Part shown: in pieces, positions 24,834 to 33,768 of the stretch
How the letters are laid out: each line of letters opens with the position of its first letter
Position numbering within the stretch: position 1 is the first letter of the stretch
Assembly: GCA_963764215.1 (NCBI GenBank)
Contig: CAVXRS010000002.1
Coordinates: forward strand, 310,001-374,000
From: JAFDWI01 sp963764215
GTDB taxonomy: Bacteria; Actinomycetota; Acidimicrobiia; Acidimicrobiales; Iamiaceae
Direction: 5' to 3'
Length of the DNA: 64,000 bases
Notes under the pieces: generated by a model
What the model was told of the DNA's origin: nothing
Database searches by the model: none
Seen by the model: only the letters and a program-made list of their open reading frames with translations
Program-made: the position numbers and the translations under genes

Positions 24834-26689
24834 CCGGGGTGATCTCGCCGGCCGCGTCGGACACAGTGGCAGGCGTCGCCCCGCTCGACCAGGTGCCCGC
24901 GACCACGATGCCGGCATGGCTTTTCGCACGAGCCGCGAGCACACCGGATCACGTCGCGCTCCGCAAGCGGCACCGCGGACGTTGGAAGACCTACACCTGG
25001 GCCGAATACCTGCGCCGCGCGGGCCGGGTCGGCATGGCGCTCTCTGACCTCGGGGTTCGGGCCGGCGACCGGGTGGCCGTGCTGGCCGGCAACCGACCGG
25101 CATGGCTGTTCACCGACCTGGGCGCCCAGGGGATCGGGGCCGTCACCGTGGGGATCTACCCGACCAATCCCCCGGACGAGGTCGCCTACGTCCTGGGCCA
25201 CTCCGGTGCGGTCGTCGTCGTCTGTGAAGACGAGGAACAGACCGACAAGGTGCTCGAGGTCCGGGACCGCTGCCCCGACCTCCGCCACATCGTCGTGGTC
25301 GACCCGACGGGCCTGCGTGACGTCGACACCGGTGGCGCCCTCATCAGCTTCGCCGCCCTGGAACGCACCGCCGAGGACGACGATCCAGCCACGTTCGCCG
25401 CGACGGTGCGCGAACTCGACCCGGACGCCCCGGCGATCATCGTCTACACCTCCGGGACCACCGGACCGCCGAAAGGCGCCATGCTCTCCCAGCGGAACCT
25501 GATGACGGCCGCGCGCTCGGGCACCCAGGTCTTCGCCACCTCGCCCCGTGACGAGGCCCTCTCGTACCTGCCCTTGTGTCACATCGCCGAGCGCCTGCTC
25601 TCGGTGGTGTTTCCCCTGGCGTCCGGCTACGTCGTCAACTTCGGTGGCGGGATCGACGAGTTGGCCAGCGACCTGGTCGAAGTCCAGCCGACCGTGTTCC
25701 TCGGAGTCCCCAGGGTGTGGGAGAAGCTCCTCGCCGGGGTCGAGATCCGCATCGGAGACGCGACCCGGCTCAAGCGACTGGTGTACCGGCACTTCACGCG
25801 AACCGGAGCCGGCATCGCCGAGCGACGCACCTCGGGGACCTTCACCCCGATCGACCGCCTGCGCTTCCGGATCGGCTGGGCCCTGCTGTACCGGCCGTTG
25901 CGGACGAAGCTGGGACTCCGTCGGGTCCGACTCGCCCTGTCCGGGGCGGCGCCGATCGCCCCGGCGGTCCTGCGCTACTTCTGGGCGCTCGGGATCCCGG
26001 TGTACGAAGCCTACGGACAGACCGAGAACACGGCCCAGGCGACCGCCACCCGTGACGGCGCCCTCGAGTTGGGGACGGTGGGCACCGCGCTCCCCCTTGC
26101 CGAGGTTCGCATCGATGCCGAATCCGGCGAGATCCAGACCCGGGGACCCGGGACCTTTCTGGGCTACTTCCGCGACGAAGCGGCCACGGCCGACACGATG
26201 ACCCAAGACGGCTGGCTGCGAACCGGCGACGTGGGGGTCCTCGACGAAAATGGCTTCCTCACCATCACCGACCGGATGAAGGACCTGATCATCACCGCCG
26301 GCGGGAAGAACATCTCGCCGTCGGAGATCGAGAACCGCCTCAAGGTCTCGCCCTTCGTGCAAGAGGCCGTCGTCATCGGCGACGGCCGGCCGTACCTGAC
26401 CGCCCTCATCGGCATCGACGAGGACACCGTCGGCAACTGGTGCACCCGCCAGCGGATCCCCTACACCACCTATGAGGATCTCGCCTCCAGCGACGCGGTC
26501 ACCACGCTGATCGACGCCGTCGTCGACGAGGTCAACACCCACCTCGCCAAGGTCGAATCCATCAAGGCGTTCCGGCTCCTGCCCAAGATCCTGGACCAGG
26601 ACGACGGTGAGGTCACCGCGACCCAGAAGGTGAAGCGACGCGCGATCGCCGCGTCCTTTCAAGAGCTGATCGCCGAGATGTACCCATGA
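24830..26689 (+). CDS. Long-chain-type acyl-CoA synthetase inside the transporter operon
   Basis: A 619-residue ANL-superfamily ligase of the long-chain (FadD15/AMP-forming) type. Motifs: VYTSGTTGPPKGAML (P-loop), LPLCHIAERL, EAYGQTENTAQAT, GWLRTGDVGVLDE and the C-terminal hinge DRMKDLIITAGGKNISP. The long insertion with RRTSGTFTPIDRLRFRIGWALL is typical of the large fatty-acid ligases. It overlaps the genes on both sides by four bases (livG stop, livH start), so it is translated as part of the transporter operon. That context implies the imported compound is a carboxylic acid trapped as its CoA thioester on entry. The acid could be aromatic, alicyclic or a fatty acid; the sequence does not decide. 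Confidence 0.9.
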   Translation: MTGVISPAASDTVAGVAPLDQVPATTMPAWLFARAASTPDHVALRKRHRGRWKTYTWAEYLRRAGRVGMALSDLGVRAGDRVAVLAGNRPAWLFTDLGAQGIGAVTVGIYPTNPPDEVAYVLGHSGAVVVVCEDEEQTDKVLEVRDRCPDLRHIVVVDPTGLRDVDTGGALISFAALERTAEDDDPATFAATVRELDPDAPAIIVYTSGTTGPPKGAMLSQRNLMTAARSGTQVFATSPRDEALSYLPLCHIAERLLSVVFPLASGYVVNFGGGIDELASDLVEVQPTVFLGVPRVWEKLLAGVEIRIGDATRLKRLVYRHFTRTGAGIAERRTSGTFTPIDRLRFRIGWALLYRPLRTKLGLRRVRLALSGAAPIAPAVLRYFWALGIPVYEAYGQTENTAQATATRDGALELGTVGTALPLAEVRIDAESGEIQTRGPGTFLGYFRDEAATADTMTQDGWLRTGDVGVLDENGFLTITDRMKDLIITAGGKNISPSEIENRLKVSPFVQEAVVIGDGRPYLTALIGIDEDTVGNWCTRQRIPYTTYEDLASSDAVTTLIDAVVDEVNTHLAKVESIKAFRLLPKILDQDDGEVTATQKVKRRAIAASFQELIAEMYP

Positions 26690-27561
26690 GCACGTTCCTC
26701 GACGTCACGCTCAACGGCATCGCACTCGGCTCGGCCTATGCGCTCATCGCGCTCGCGTTCGTGATCATCTACAAGGCGACGGGCGTCATCAACTTCGCGC
26801 AGGGCACGATGATGCTGGCCGGCGCGTTGATCGCCTACAGCATCCACGACGAATGGGGTCTGTCGTTCTATCCGTCGCTCCTCCTCGCGCTCGTCGCCGG
26901 TGCGCTGCTCGGCATCGTCATCGAACGGCTGATCATGCGGCATCTGGTGGGCCAGCCGGCCTTCGCCCAGCTCATGGTGACGATCGGGGTGCTGTTCGTG
27001 CTGACGGAGGTCTGCAACGACATCTGGGGGATCAGTCCGCTGGTGTTCACCACTCCGTGGGGCAACGACACGGTGACCATCGGCGGGGCCACCTTGGCGG
27101 TCGCGAACCTGTGGCGCATCGGGTTCACCGCCGTCGCGATGCTGATCTTCTTCGCCTTCTTCCGCTATTCGTCCACCGGGCTGTCGATGCGGGCCACCGC
27201 GCTCGATCAGGAGGCGGCCCTGGCCCAGGGCATCAGCGCACGACGGGTCTACATGACGGCCTGGGGCATCTCGGGAGCCGTGGCGACCCTGGCCGGAGTG
27301 CTGCTCACGACCAGCTTCGGGCTGGGACCGAACCTTCAGTTCCTCGCCCTGCTGGCCTTCCCCGCGATGATTCTCGGCGGGCTCGATTCACCCGGGGGCG
27401 CCGTGGTCGGAGGCCTCGTGATCGGCGTGTCCCAGAACATCGCGAGCCAGTACTTCCCGATGAACGGGTTCGACCAGGTCTTTCCCTACGTGGTGATGAT
27501 CGCGGTCTTGTTGGTCCGCCCGTTCGGACTCTGGGGTACCGAGGAGGTGCGTCGGATCTGA
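26686..27561 (+). CDS. livH: Liv-type ABC transporter permease (LivH-like)
   Basis: A 291-residue inner-membrane permease. It begins TLNGIALGSAYALIALAFVIIYKATGVINFAQG, the standard LivH opening, and has about eight hydrophobic segments. GPNLQFLALLAFPAMILGGLDSPGGAVVGGLVIG near the C-terminus is the cytoplasmic loop region that contacts the ATPases. It pairs with LivM to form the channel. Its start overlaps the ligase stop and its stop overlaps the livM start (TGATG). Confidence 0.9.
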   Translation: MSTFLDVTLNGIALGSAYALIALAFVIIYKATGVINFAQGTMMLAGALIAYSIHDEWGLSFYPSLLLALVAGALLGIVIERLIMRHLVGQPAFAQLMVTIGVLFVLTEVCNDIWGISPLVFTTPWGNDTVTIGGATLAVANLWRIGFTAVAMLIFFAFFRYSSTGLSMRATALDQEAALAQGISARRVYMTAWGISGAVATLAGVLLTTSFGLGPNLQFLALLAFPAMILGGLDSPGGAVVGGLVIGVSQNIASQYFPMNGFDQVFPYVVMIAVLLVRPFGLWGTEEVRRI

Positions 27562-28730
27562 TGACGACCGTCTCCACGCCTCTTGCCGACACCGGCGCGA
27601 CACGTCCGCGACGCCGGGGACGGGGAAGGCCGAACGGGGCGATGGTGATCGGCTACGCCCAGGATCTGCGTCTGTTCCCATCGGTTCCGGCCCGTATCGG
27701 GCTGGTGGCCCTGGCAGTCCTGTTCGTGATCACCCCCTTGCAGATCGACAACTCCTGGCTGCAGATCCTCACCACCTGCGGGTGCTTCGCGATCGGCGGA
27801 ATCGGACTGAACCTCCTGACCGGATACACCGGCCAGGTCTCACTCGGTCACGCCTTCTTCGTCGCCGTCGGGGCCTACGTGGCGGCAAACATCGGCTCGA
27901 AGTGGTCCCTGACGTTGGGCAGCTACGTCTTCCACCCCCCGTTCCTGGTCTGGCTCGCGGCGGCCGCTCTGGCGGGCGCCGCCATCGGCGCGCTGATCGG
28001 GCCTTTCGCGCTGCGCCTGCGGGGCAACTACCTGGCGATCATCACGTTGGCGCTGTTGTTCTTCGCGGCCTGGTTGTTCGACGAGCTCCCCCAGATCACC
28101 GGTGGGGGCAACGGCATCACCATCGATGCGCCCATGAAGATCGGACCGTTCGATTTCGCCGATCCCGGCGGTGGACTGGAGGCGCCCCAGACCGAGTTCT
28201 GGCTCATCTGGGCGCTCGTCGCCCTCGCCGCGCTGGTGGCGGGCAACATCGTGCGCAGCCGAGCCGGTCGGGCGATGCAGGCGGTCCGGGACCGCGACGT
28301 CGCCGCGGAGGTGTGTGGCGTGAGTCTGTTCCGCACCAAGATCGGGGCGTTTGCCTGGTCGAGCGCATTCGCCGCGGTCGGCGGAGCGCTCTACTACTCG
28401 TTGCAGGGATTCATCGGACCCACGTCGGTCACCAATCTCGAAGGGCTGATCCTGTCGATCAACTACGTCGCGATCATCATCATCGGGGGACTGTCGACGG
28501 TTCGCGGTGCGATCATCGGCGCGCTCATCGTCATCGGGTTCCCGCAGGTCATCCAGCGCTACAGCTCGTCGTTGACGTTCCTGTCCGGTCCACACATGAG
28601 CATCGCATCGTTCAACAACATCCTCTTCGGGGTGTTCATCATCGTGTTCCTCCTCGCCGAGCCCCTCGGCATCGCCAACCTCATCCGCCGGCTCCAGAAC
28701 TACTTCCGCACCTGGCCGTTCTCGTACTGA
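27561..28730 (+). CDS. livM: Liv-type ABC transporter permease (LivM-like)
   Basis: A 389-residue permease. After an Arg-rich cytoplasmic N-terminus (about residues 15-25), the conserved core is GIGLNLLTGYTGQVSLGHAFFVAVGAY, then LRGNYLAIITLALLFF, GRAMQAVRDRDVAAEVCGV and the ATPase-contact loop IIIIGGLSTVRGAIIGAL. The ATG at 27561 shares a base with the livH stop. The unusually acidic and glycine-rich external loop (GGGNGITIDAPMKIGPFDFADPGGG) is the part most likely to touch the binding protein. It is followed after 57 bases by the binding-protein gene. Confidence 0.9.
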   Translation: MTTVSTPLADTGATRPRRRGRGRPNGAMVIGYAQDLRLFPSVPARIGLVALAVLFVITPLQIDNSWLQILTTCGCFAIGGIGLNLLTGYTGQVSLGHAFFVAVGAYVAANIGSKWSLTLGSYVFHPPFLVWLAAAALAGAAIGALIGPFALRLRGNYLAIITLALLFFAAWLFDELPQITGGGNGITIDAPMKIGPFDFADPGGGLEAPQTEFWLIWALVALAALVAGNIVRSRAGRAMQAVRDRDVAAEVCGVSLFRTKIGAFAWSSAFAAVGGALYYSLQGFIGPTSVTNLEGLILSINYVAIIIIGGLSTVRGAIIGALIVIGFPQVIQRYSSSLTFLSGPHMSIASFNNILFGVFIIVFLLAEPLGIANLIRRLQNYFRTWPFSY

Positions 28731-28787
28731 CGATCGTTCCCACGAAGTTCCCACCACCCGACCCGACCCCTAGCAGAAAGAACCGAC

Positions 28788-30083
28788 ATGAAGAGAAGCA
28801 AGACCGCCAGCGTCATCGCCTTCGCGATGGCGATCGGCCTCGTCGCCACGGCGTGTGGCCGCAGCAGCTCGAGTTCCGGTAAGTCGAATTCCGGAACTCA
28901 GACATCCGCACCTTCGAAGGTGCCCGGCTTCGACGGCACGACCATCACCCTCGGAGCCCTCACGCCGCTCACCGGGCAGGCGAACATCATCGGACAGCCG
29001 CTCACGAACGGCAACCAGGTGTACTACAAGATGCTGAACGCGAAGGGCGGCATCGACGGGAAGTACAAGGTGAAGTTGGACGTCAAGGACAACAAGTACA
29101 CGGCCCAGGACACGATCACCGCGTACAACCAGATCAAGAGCAACGTGGTCGCCTTCCAGCAGATCCTGGGGACGCCGCCGCTCAAGGCCCTGCAGCCCAC
29201 CCTGGACAAGGACAACGGATTCGCCGGCCCGGCCACGCTCGATGCGCCGTGGTACGAGGACGGACATCTGATGCCGATCCTTGCGCCCTACCAGATCCAG
29301 GCCATCAACTCGGTCAGCTACTACGTCAACTCCATGGGCGGCAAGGGCAAGAAGATCTGCTCGCTCACCAGCACCGACCCCTACGGTCAGGCCGGCAAGG
29401 AAGGGGTCGACTTCGCGGCCAAGCAGCTGAACGTGAAGGTGACCGATTCCGAGACGTTCAGCCCTGGTCAGACCGACTACACCGCCCAGATCGGCGCGCT
29501 TCAGAAGGCCAACTGTGACATGGTCTGGTTGACGGCGCTCCCGACCGAATCGATCCCGATCTTCAAACGCGCCACGCAGGTGAACTTCGCGCCGCAGTGG
29601 ATGGCGCAGTCGCCCTCGTGGCTCACGTCACTCCCTTCGCTCACCGATCCCGCCTACCTCAAGGCCCACCTGATCGTGGCGAGTGAAGGGGTCCCGTGGG
29701 GAGACACGAGCGTTCCCGGCATGAAGACGATGCTCGACGCCATCAAGAAGTACGCGCCGGATCAGAAGCCCGACATCTACTTCGCGTTCGGCTGGATGCA
29801 GGCAGAAGCGATGAGCCAGATCCTCACGACAGCCGTGAAGAACGGTGATCTCTCCCACCAGGGAATCGTCAAAGCCGGCGCCGACACCAAGAAGCTCACC
29901 TTCAACGGCATGGTCAAGGACGAGACGTTCGGCGCACCCAGTGATCGCAATCCGTCACGGTTCACCACGCTCTACAAGGTGACTCCGGACACGGCCGACA
30001 CCAATGGGTCGTTGACACTTCTGAACAGCGATTCGGAGAACTTCTCGACTCCGGCGGCCAAGGCATTCAAGTTCACCAAGTGA
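28788..30083 (+). CDS. Liv-type substrate-binding lipoprotein
   Basis: A 431-residue periplasmic-binding protein of the LivK/amide family (Peripla_BP_6 type). Signal MKRSKTASVIAFAMAIGLVATAC has a lipobox (ATAC) with cysteine at residue 23, followed by a Ser-rich linker. ITLGALTPLTGQANIIGQPLTNGNQVYY opens the first lobe; TDPYGQAGKEGVDF and SPGQTDYTAQIGALQKANCDMVWL form the hinge and second lobe. It captures the substrate outside the membrane and delivers it to LivHM. It lies last in the operon and is followed by a strong terminator at 30105. The ligand is not evident; the operon's acyl-CoA ligase points to a carboxylate. Confidence 0.88.
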   Translation: MKRSKTASVIAFAMAIGLVATACGRSSSSSGKSNSGTQTSAPSKVPGFDGTTITLGALTPLTGQANIIGQPLTNGNQVYYKMLNAKGGIDGKYKVKLDVKDNKYTAQDTITAYNQIKSNVVAFQQILGTPPLKALQPTLDKDNGFAGPATLDAPWYEDGHLMPILAPYQIQAINSVSYYVNSMGGKGKKICSLTSTDPYGQAGKEGVDFAAKQLNVKVTDSETFSPGQTDYTAQIGALQKANCDMVWLTALPTESIPIFKRATQVNFAPQWMAQSPSWLTSLPSLTDPAYLKAHLIVASEGVPWGDTSVPGMKTMLDAIKKYAPDQKPDIYFAFGWMQAEAMSQILTTAVKNGDLSHQGIVKAGADTKKLTFNGMVKDETFGAPSDRNPSRFTTLYKVTPDTADTNGSLTLLNSDSENFSTPAAKAFKFTK

Positions 30084-30104
30084 TGCCCGGCTGAACAACC
30101 CTCG

Positions 30105-30151
30105 TCGGGGCCGGGTCACCTCCTTGGTGGCCCGGCCCCGATCAGGTTTTT
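30105..30151 (+). terminator. Rho-independent terminator of the transporter operon
   Basis: A 16-base stem (TCGGGGCCGGGTCACC with GGTGGCCCGGCCCCGA, one G-T pair) around the loop TCCTT, followed by TCAGG and a run of five T at 30147-30151. It ends transcription after the binding-protein gene and lies just before the converging DoxX gene. Confidence 0.8.
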
Positions 30152-30171
30152 CGACCGGTGAAAGGTGGGAC

Positions 30172-30741
30172 CTATTCGGTCGCCTCTGCAGGGCGACGGA
30201 AGAACACGGAGAGCTGCAGAACTGCTCCGCCGACACCGAGGATCAGCGCGATCAACAGTCCCGTGACCCCGTTGTAAGCGAAGGAGATTCCGATCAGGTG
30301 ATCGAGTGAGTACTTGCCGGCGCCGACGGTCGCGACGGCCAACGCTGCGAGCGAGTAGATGAAGGTCAGTTCGTAGCCGTTCTTGGCACTGTAGAAGCCA
30401 TTGGGAAGGTGGACGGTCCAACCGGCGACGATCATCAGGCCGATGAAGCCTGCTGCCGCGAACGGGGTGAGCAGACCGAGCGCCATGAGCCCACCGGCCA
30501 CGAGTTCGGTGGTGGAAGCCATGACCGCGCAGATCGTGCCCGTTCCCGGTTTCATGCCGATCGACTCGAACCAGCGCGCCGTGCCGGGAATACGGCCACC
30601 ACCGAAGAAGTGGTGCCAGCCGTGCGCGGCGAGCGAAATCCCGATCCCCAACCGCAGGATCAGGATGCCATAACTCGCGGCGTAGACGTCGTCGATCGAG
30701 AAATGCTTCGGCGGAGTCGCTGCAACGAGAATGGAAAGCAC
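30172..30741 (-). CDS. DoxX-family membrane protein
   Basis: A 189-residue integral membrane protein with four hydrophobic segments in the DoxX arrangement. Around the first segment it reads ASYGILILRLGIGISLAAHGWHHFFGGGRIPG, followed by GTARWFESIGMKPG, then ELVAGGLMALGLLTPFAAAGFIGLMIVAGW, then GYELTFIYSLAALAVATVGAGKYSLD. DoxX-like proteins are found in respiratory or oxidative-stress-related complexes, but most have no defined activity. It diverges from the enoyl-CoA hydratase gene at 30792; the operator-bearing promoter lies in the short gap. Confidence 0.85.
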   Translation of the reverse strand: MLSILVAATPPKHFSIDDVYAASYGILILRLGIGISLAAHGWHHFFGGGRIPGTARWFESIGMKPGTGTICAVMASTTELVAGGLMALGLLTPFAAAGFIGLMIVAGWTVHLPNGFYSAKNGYELTFIYSLAALAVATVGAGKYSLDHLIGISFAYNGVTGLLIALILGVGGAVLQLSVFFRRPAEATE

Positions 30742-30753
30742 GCCACGCCACGC

Positions 30754-30776
30754 TAGTGATGCTGACGGGCCATCAG
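30754..30776 (+). promoter_or_regulatory. Operator-bearing promoter, third copy
   Basis: CTGACG-GGC-CATCAG (30762-30776) matches the operator at 7201 with one half-site mismatch. As at 7195, a TAG-starting -10-like box (TAGTGA, 30754-30759) sits directly upstream, preceded by the same CACGCTAGT/ACGCTAGT context. The predicted start of transcription falls inside the operator. Confidence 0.5.
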
Positions 30777-30791
30777 AAAAGTACCTCTAAG

Positions 30792-31649
30792 ATGCACGAC
30801 GCCATGAACGACGACCGTCCCACCTCTGAACTGCCCATCGACGAACAGGTCCGCTACCGCGTGACCGAATCGGGTGTCGCCTGGATCACCCTCGATCGAC
30901 CGGATGTGAAGAACGCGATCTCACCGGATCAACGGGACCGGGTCATCGCACTGCTCGAGGAGGCCGGGCGACTGCTGGCGGTGCGGTCGGTGGTGCTCAC
31001 GGCGACGGGGACCGCCTTCTGCACCGGAGCGGATCTGCGCGCCAAGCGCATCTCCGACCCTCGGCCGCAGGGCGCGCCCGACCAGCCGGTCGGACACGTC
31101 GCGCACATGATCGCCACCGGTGCCCAGGCGTTGATCGCGTCGGTGATGGACTGCCCGAAACCGGTGATCGCCGCCGTTAACGGCACGGCCGCCGGCATTG
31201 GCGCGCACCTCGCCTTTGCCGCCGACCTGGTGATCGCATCGGTGGACGCGCGCTTCATCGAGGTGTTCGTGCGCCGGGCCCTGGTTCCCGACGGTGGGGG
31301 CGCCTATCTGCTCCCGCGCCTCGTCGGCATGCAACGAGCCAAGGAGTTGCTGTTCCTGGGCGACGACGTGTCCGCCGAAGAGGCCCAGCGACTCGGTCTC
31401 GTCAACCGGGTCGTTCCCGACGAACGGCTGATTCCGACTGCGACCGAGTTCGCCGATCGGCTCGCGGCAGGTCCCACCCGGGCGTTGGCCTTCACCAAGG
31501 CACTCTGCAATCGTTCCCTGGATTCGGACCGTGCGACAGCCTTCCACGAGGAGGCCTGGGCTCAGGACGCCAACATGCGCACCGACGATGCGCAGGAAGG
31601 CGTGCGGTCCTTCGTCGAGCGCCGCGCTCCCGAGTTTCGTGGTTGGTGA
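30792..31649 (+). CDS. Enoyl-CoA hydratase/isomerase family protein
   Basis: A crotonase-fold protein of about 285 residues. AWITLDRPDVKNAISPDQRD, the oxyanion segment TGTAFCTGADLRA, VNGTAAGIGAHLAFAADLVIAS and RRALVPDGGGAYLLPRLVG are family-typical. The Pro-Asp-Gly-Gly sequence occupies the position of the second catalytic acid. Start chosen at ATG 30792 because ATG or GTG codons upstream would lie in the operator; ATG 30804 is equally possible. Probably regulated with the operons at 7260 and 17363 through the shared operator. It converges on the DUF3151 gene. Confidence 0.85.
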   Translation: MHDAMNDDRPTSELPIDEQVRYRVTESGVAWITLDRPDVKNAISPDQRDRVIALLEEAGRLLAVRSVVLTATGTAFCTGADLRAKRISDPRPQGAPDQPVGHVAHMIATGAQALIASVMDCPKPVIAAVNGTAAGIGAHLAFAADLVIASVDARFIEVFVRRALVPDGGGAYLLPRLVGMQRAKELLFLGDDVSAEEAQRLGLVNRVVPDERLIPTATEFADRLAAGPTRALAFTKALCNRSLDSDRATAFHEEAWAQDANMRTDDAQEGVRSFVERRAPEFRGW

Positions 31650-31689
31650 GTTCCGGAACCTGAGAGCCGTTCGACAAGATCGGGCCCGG

Positions 31690-32163
31690 TCAGGCCCACT
31701 CGTCTTCGGTGCGCGCCAGGTCCTCAGGCGGCCAGGACGAGTCGAGCTGGCCCAGGAACGTCGCGCAGCGAGCGACTTCGTCGGCCTCACCGATGGCTTC
31801 GGCACACTCGCCGAGTCGGGCGACGCAGCGCAGAAACCCCCGGTTTGCCACGTGGTCCCAGCGGACCGGTCCGCTTCCCCGCCAACCGCTCTGCCGGAGG
31901 GCGTCCAGGCCTCGGTGGTAGCCGACCCGGGCCGCGGCGTACCGCTCGACCGGATCACGACCGAGCTCGCTCAACGCGGCCCAGGCATCCAGATACCGCG
32001 GGTTGGCGGCCACCACGGTCGCCACGGCGGAACGTCTCGGACCTTCCATGACCACGTTCAATGCCGCCCGCAGCGCGTCACGGACCGCGAACGGTTCCGG
32101 GTCGAGGATCGTCTCCGGCGGCTTCGGGGCGGGCGACGCGATTCGTCTGGTGGACACGGTCAT
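31690..32163 (-). CDS. DUF3151-family protein
   Basis: A 157-residue cytoplasmic protein. The recognisable core is VVAANPRYLDAWAALSELG (helical, TPR-like) followed by AAARVGYHRGLDALRQSGWRG, GPVRWDHVANRGFLRCVARLG and AIGEADEVARCATFLGQLD, matching the actinobacterial DUF3151 family (Rv0360c-like). Function is unknown. GGAGG lies three to four bases from the ATG. It ends 40 bases from the converging enoyl-CoA hydratase gene and lies downstream of the TTG-start membrane protein on the same strand, with 117 bases between. Confidence 0.8.
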   Translation of the reverse strand: MTVSTRRIASPAPKPPETILDPEPFAVRDALRAALNVVMEGPRRSAVATVVAANPRYLDAWAALSELGRDPVERYAAARVGYHRGLDALRQSGWRGSGPVRWDHVANRGFLRCVARLGECAEAIGEADEVARCATFLGQLDSSWPPEDLARTEDEWA

Positions 32164-32280
32164 CGACCTCCGGTCGGGAATGGTTCGGGACCTGCAGGAT
32201 GCATCAGATCCCGACAGGGGCGCCGGTCGGGGCGCCGGTCACGTCTGGGCACGGTACGCCTGATGGCACCAAGGTGCGGG

Positions 32281-33768
32281 TCACCTCCGGGTCGCACAGG
32301 TTGCGGGCTTGCCGAGACGCAGGGTGAGCGTCGCGTAGCCGGGCACGTGGTCGATCTCGGTGGCGCCCCGCTCATGGAGGCATTGCCAGGTGGGGCCGTC
32401 GGGAATCCAATGTCGGACTCGATCGTGATCGATGTACCACGTGGTGCCGTCGTCATGGCGCAGGATGTTACCGACTGCATTCTTCGGGACGAATGATGCG
32501 GGATCTGCGACGGGCGCGAAGCTGAGCGTCCCCGAGTAGCTCAGCGTCAAGCGTCCGTGGGCGAAGTCCTGGTAGTACCCGACGGCGTTGTTCAACGGAT
32601 TGGAGGCCACCATGCCCATTTCTCCGGTGTCCTCGCCGGTCGCCTTCCACCGGGTCCAGACAGGTCCGCCAAGATAGAAGCCGGGCTGGTCGACACCCTG
32701 GCTCGCGAGGACGCCGTGATCCGTGTAGATCAGCCAGGCCTTCCCCGACGGACTCGTCCCGCGCCGTCTCGGTAGTCCCTCGATCGACTGGGCCTGGGTT
32801 CCGTCCTTGCCACCGATCTGCCGGTAGGACCCGTACTCGGCTTCGGTCATGACCATGACGTGGTCGGGATCTTCCGCCACGATCGCGCCGGCGGCACCAC
32901 CTGCATCGGTCAACTTCTGGATGACGAGTTGGCCCCACCTGGTCACGGGCCCGGCACCGCAGGGGGCGACCTGGCCGGGTGGGGTGAGCTGGTCGATCTG
33001 GGTGATGAAGGGATCCCGGTACGGCTTCAGGTCGGCACGCTCGACCTGGCCGATCGGGTGCGCACAACTGGAGCCGGTGGGATGCGCGGCATCCGAGGGG
33101 GCCGATGCGGCCTGCTCCCCCCGAGCCCGCTTCGGCGCGTTGCGGCCCGAGAGTGCGACGACGACGGCGACGACGACGGCGACGGCGACGGCGAGGAGGG
33201 CGATCCCCCCGAGGGCCATCGCCAAGCGTCGGCGACGGGGTCCAGCTTCGTGCGAGTGCGTCTCCTCGGGGTCCGACGTTCCCCCGGCTCCACCGGGTGA
33301 CGAGGAGTCCGGATCGACCCCTGGTTCCGGTATCGGGATTTCGGCCCTGCGTCGGTCCACCAGACTCCGCGAGAGTTGCTCGACCGTCTCGTCGAGCAGG
33401 CTCGTCCCGGTCGAGCGGCGCGCCCGGCGGAATGCATCGAATGAACACGAGAATGCCGATGAGGCAACTTCTCCGCGTTTGCGCAGCGGAGCCCAACGTT
33501 GGTCGTCGAAGGCGAAGAGCGCCCGGGCGGCAGCCCGGAACTGCGGGTCGGGAATGGAATCCAGCGCATCGGTGATGGCACGCCTGATGCGATCGACGCG
33601 GACGTCGGGTTCGGCACCGACGTCCAGGAGAGCGAAGATCGCCGGGAATTCAGCGTCCCGGAGTGCCTTGGGAGATCGGATCGCGGCGATTCTCCGCAAA
33701 TCCTCGGCCACCGCGGCACCACTCGGCAACGGGGGTCCGTCCGATGGACCCAGGTTTTGGTCGCTCAA
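32281..33768 (-). CDS. Single-pass membrane protein with C-terminal extracellular domain
   Basis: A 495-residue protein I do not recognise as a whole. Residues 1-145 form a helical cytoplasmic domain (RRIAAIRSPKALRDAEFPAIFALLDVG, ARALFAFDDQRWAPLRKRGEV), a pattern seen at the N-terminus of several actinobacterial regulatory or membrane proteins. An acidic Pro/Ser/Gly linker follows, then RRRRLAMALGGIALLAVAVAVVVAVVVAL as one transmembrane segment (about 182-210). The outer 280 residues hold two cysteine pairs and WTRWKATGEDTG/GRLTLSYSG, weakly like LGFP-type cell-wall repeats, and end with WYIDHDRVRHWIPDG. Start is TTG, well supported by GGAGGG five bases upstream; no better ATG/GTG is near. 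A cell-envelope role is only a guess. Confidence 0.65.
   Translation of the reverse strand: MSDQNLGPSDGPPLPSGAAVAEDLRRIAAIRSPKALRDAEFPAIFALLDVGAEPDVRVDRIRRAITDALDSIPDPQFRAAARALFAFDDQRWAPLRKRGEVASSAFSCSFDAFRRARRSTGTSLLDETVEQLSRSLVDRRRAEIPIPEPGVDPDSSSPGGAGGTSDPEETHSHEAGPRRRRLAMALGGIALLAVAVAVVVAVVVALSGRNAPKRARGEQAASAPSDAAHPTGSSCAHPIGQVERADLKPYRDPFITQIDQLTPPGQVAPCGAGPVTRWGQLVIQKLTDAGGAAGAIVAEDPDHVMVMTEAEYGSYRQIGGKDGTQAQSIEGLPRRRGTSPSGKAWLIYTDHGVLASQGVDQPGFYLGGPVWTRWKATGEDTGEMGMVASNPLNNAVGYYQDFAHGRLTLSYSGTLSFAPVADPASFVPKNAVGNILRHDDGTTWYIDHDRVRHWIPDGPTWQCLHERGATEIDHVPGYATLTLRLGKPATCATRR

Noticed and set aside
33105..33300. Repeated GACGGCGACGAC units as a microsatellite.
   Set aside because: They encode the Val/Ala-rich transmembrane segment of the gene at 32281, so the repetition is explained by codon use.
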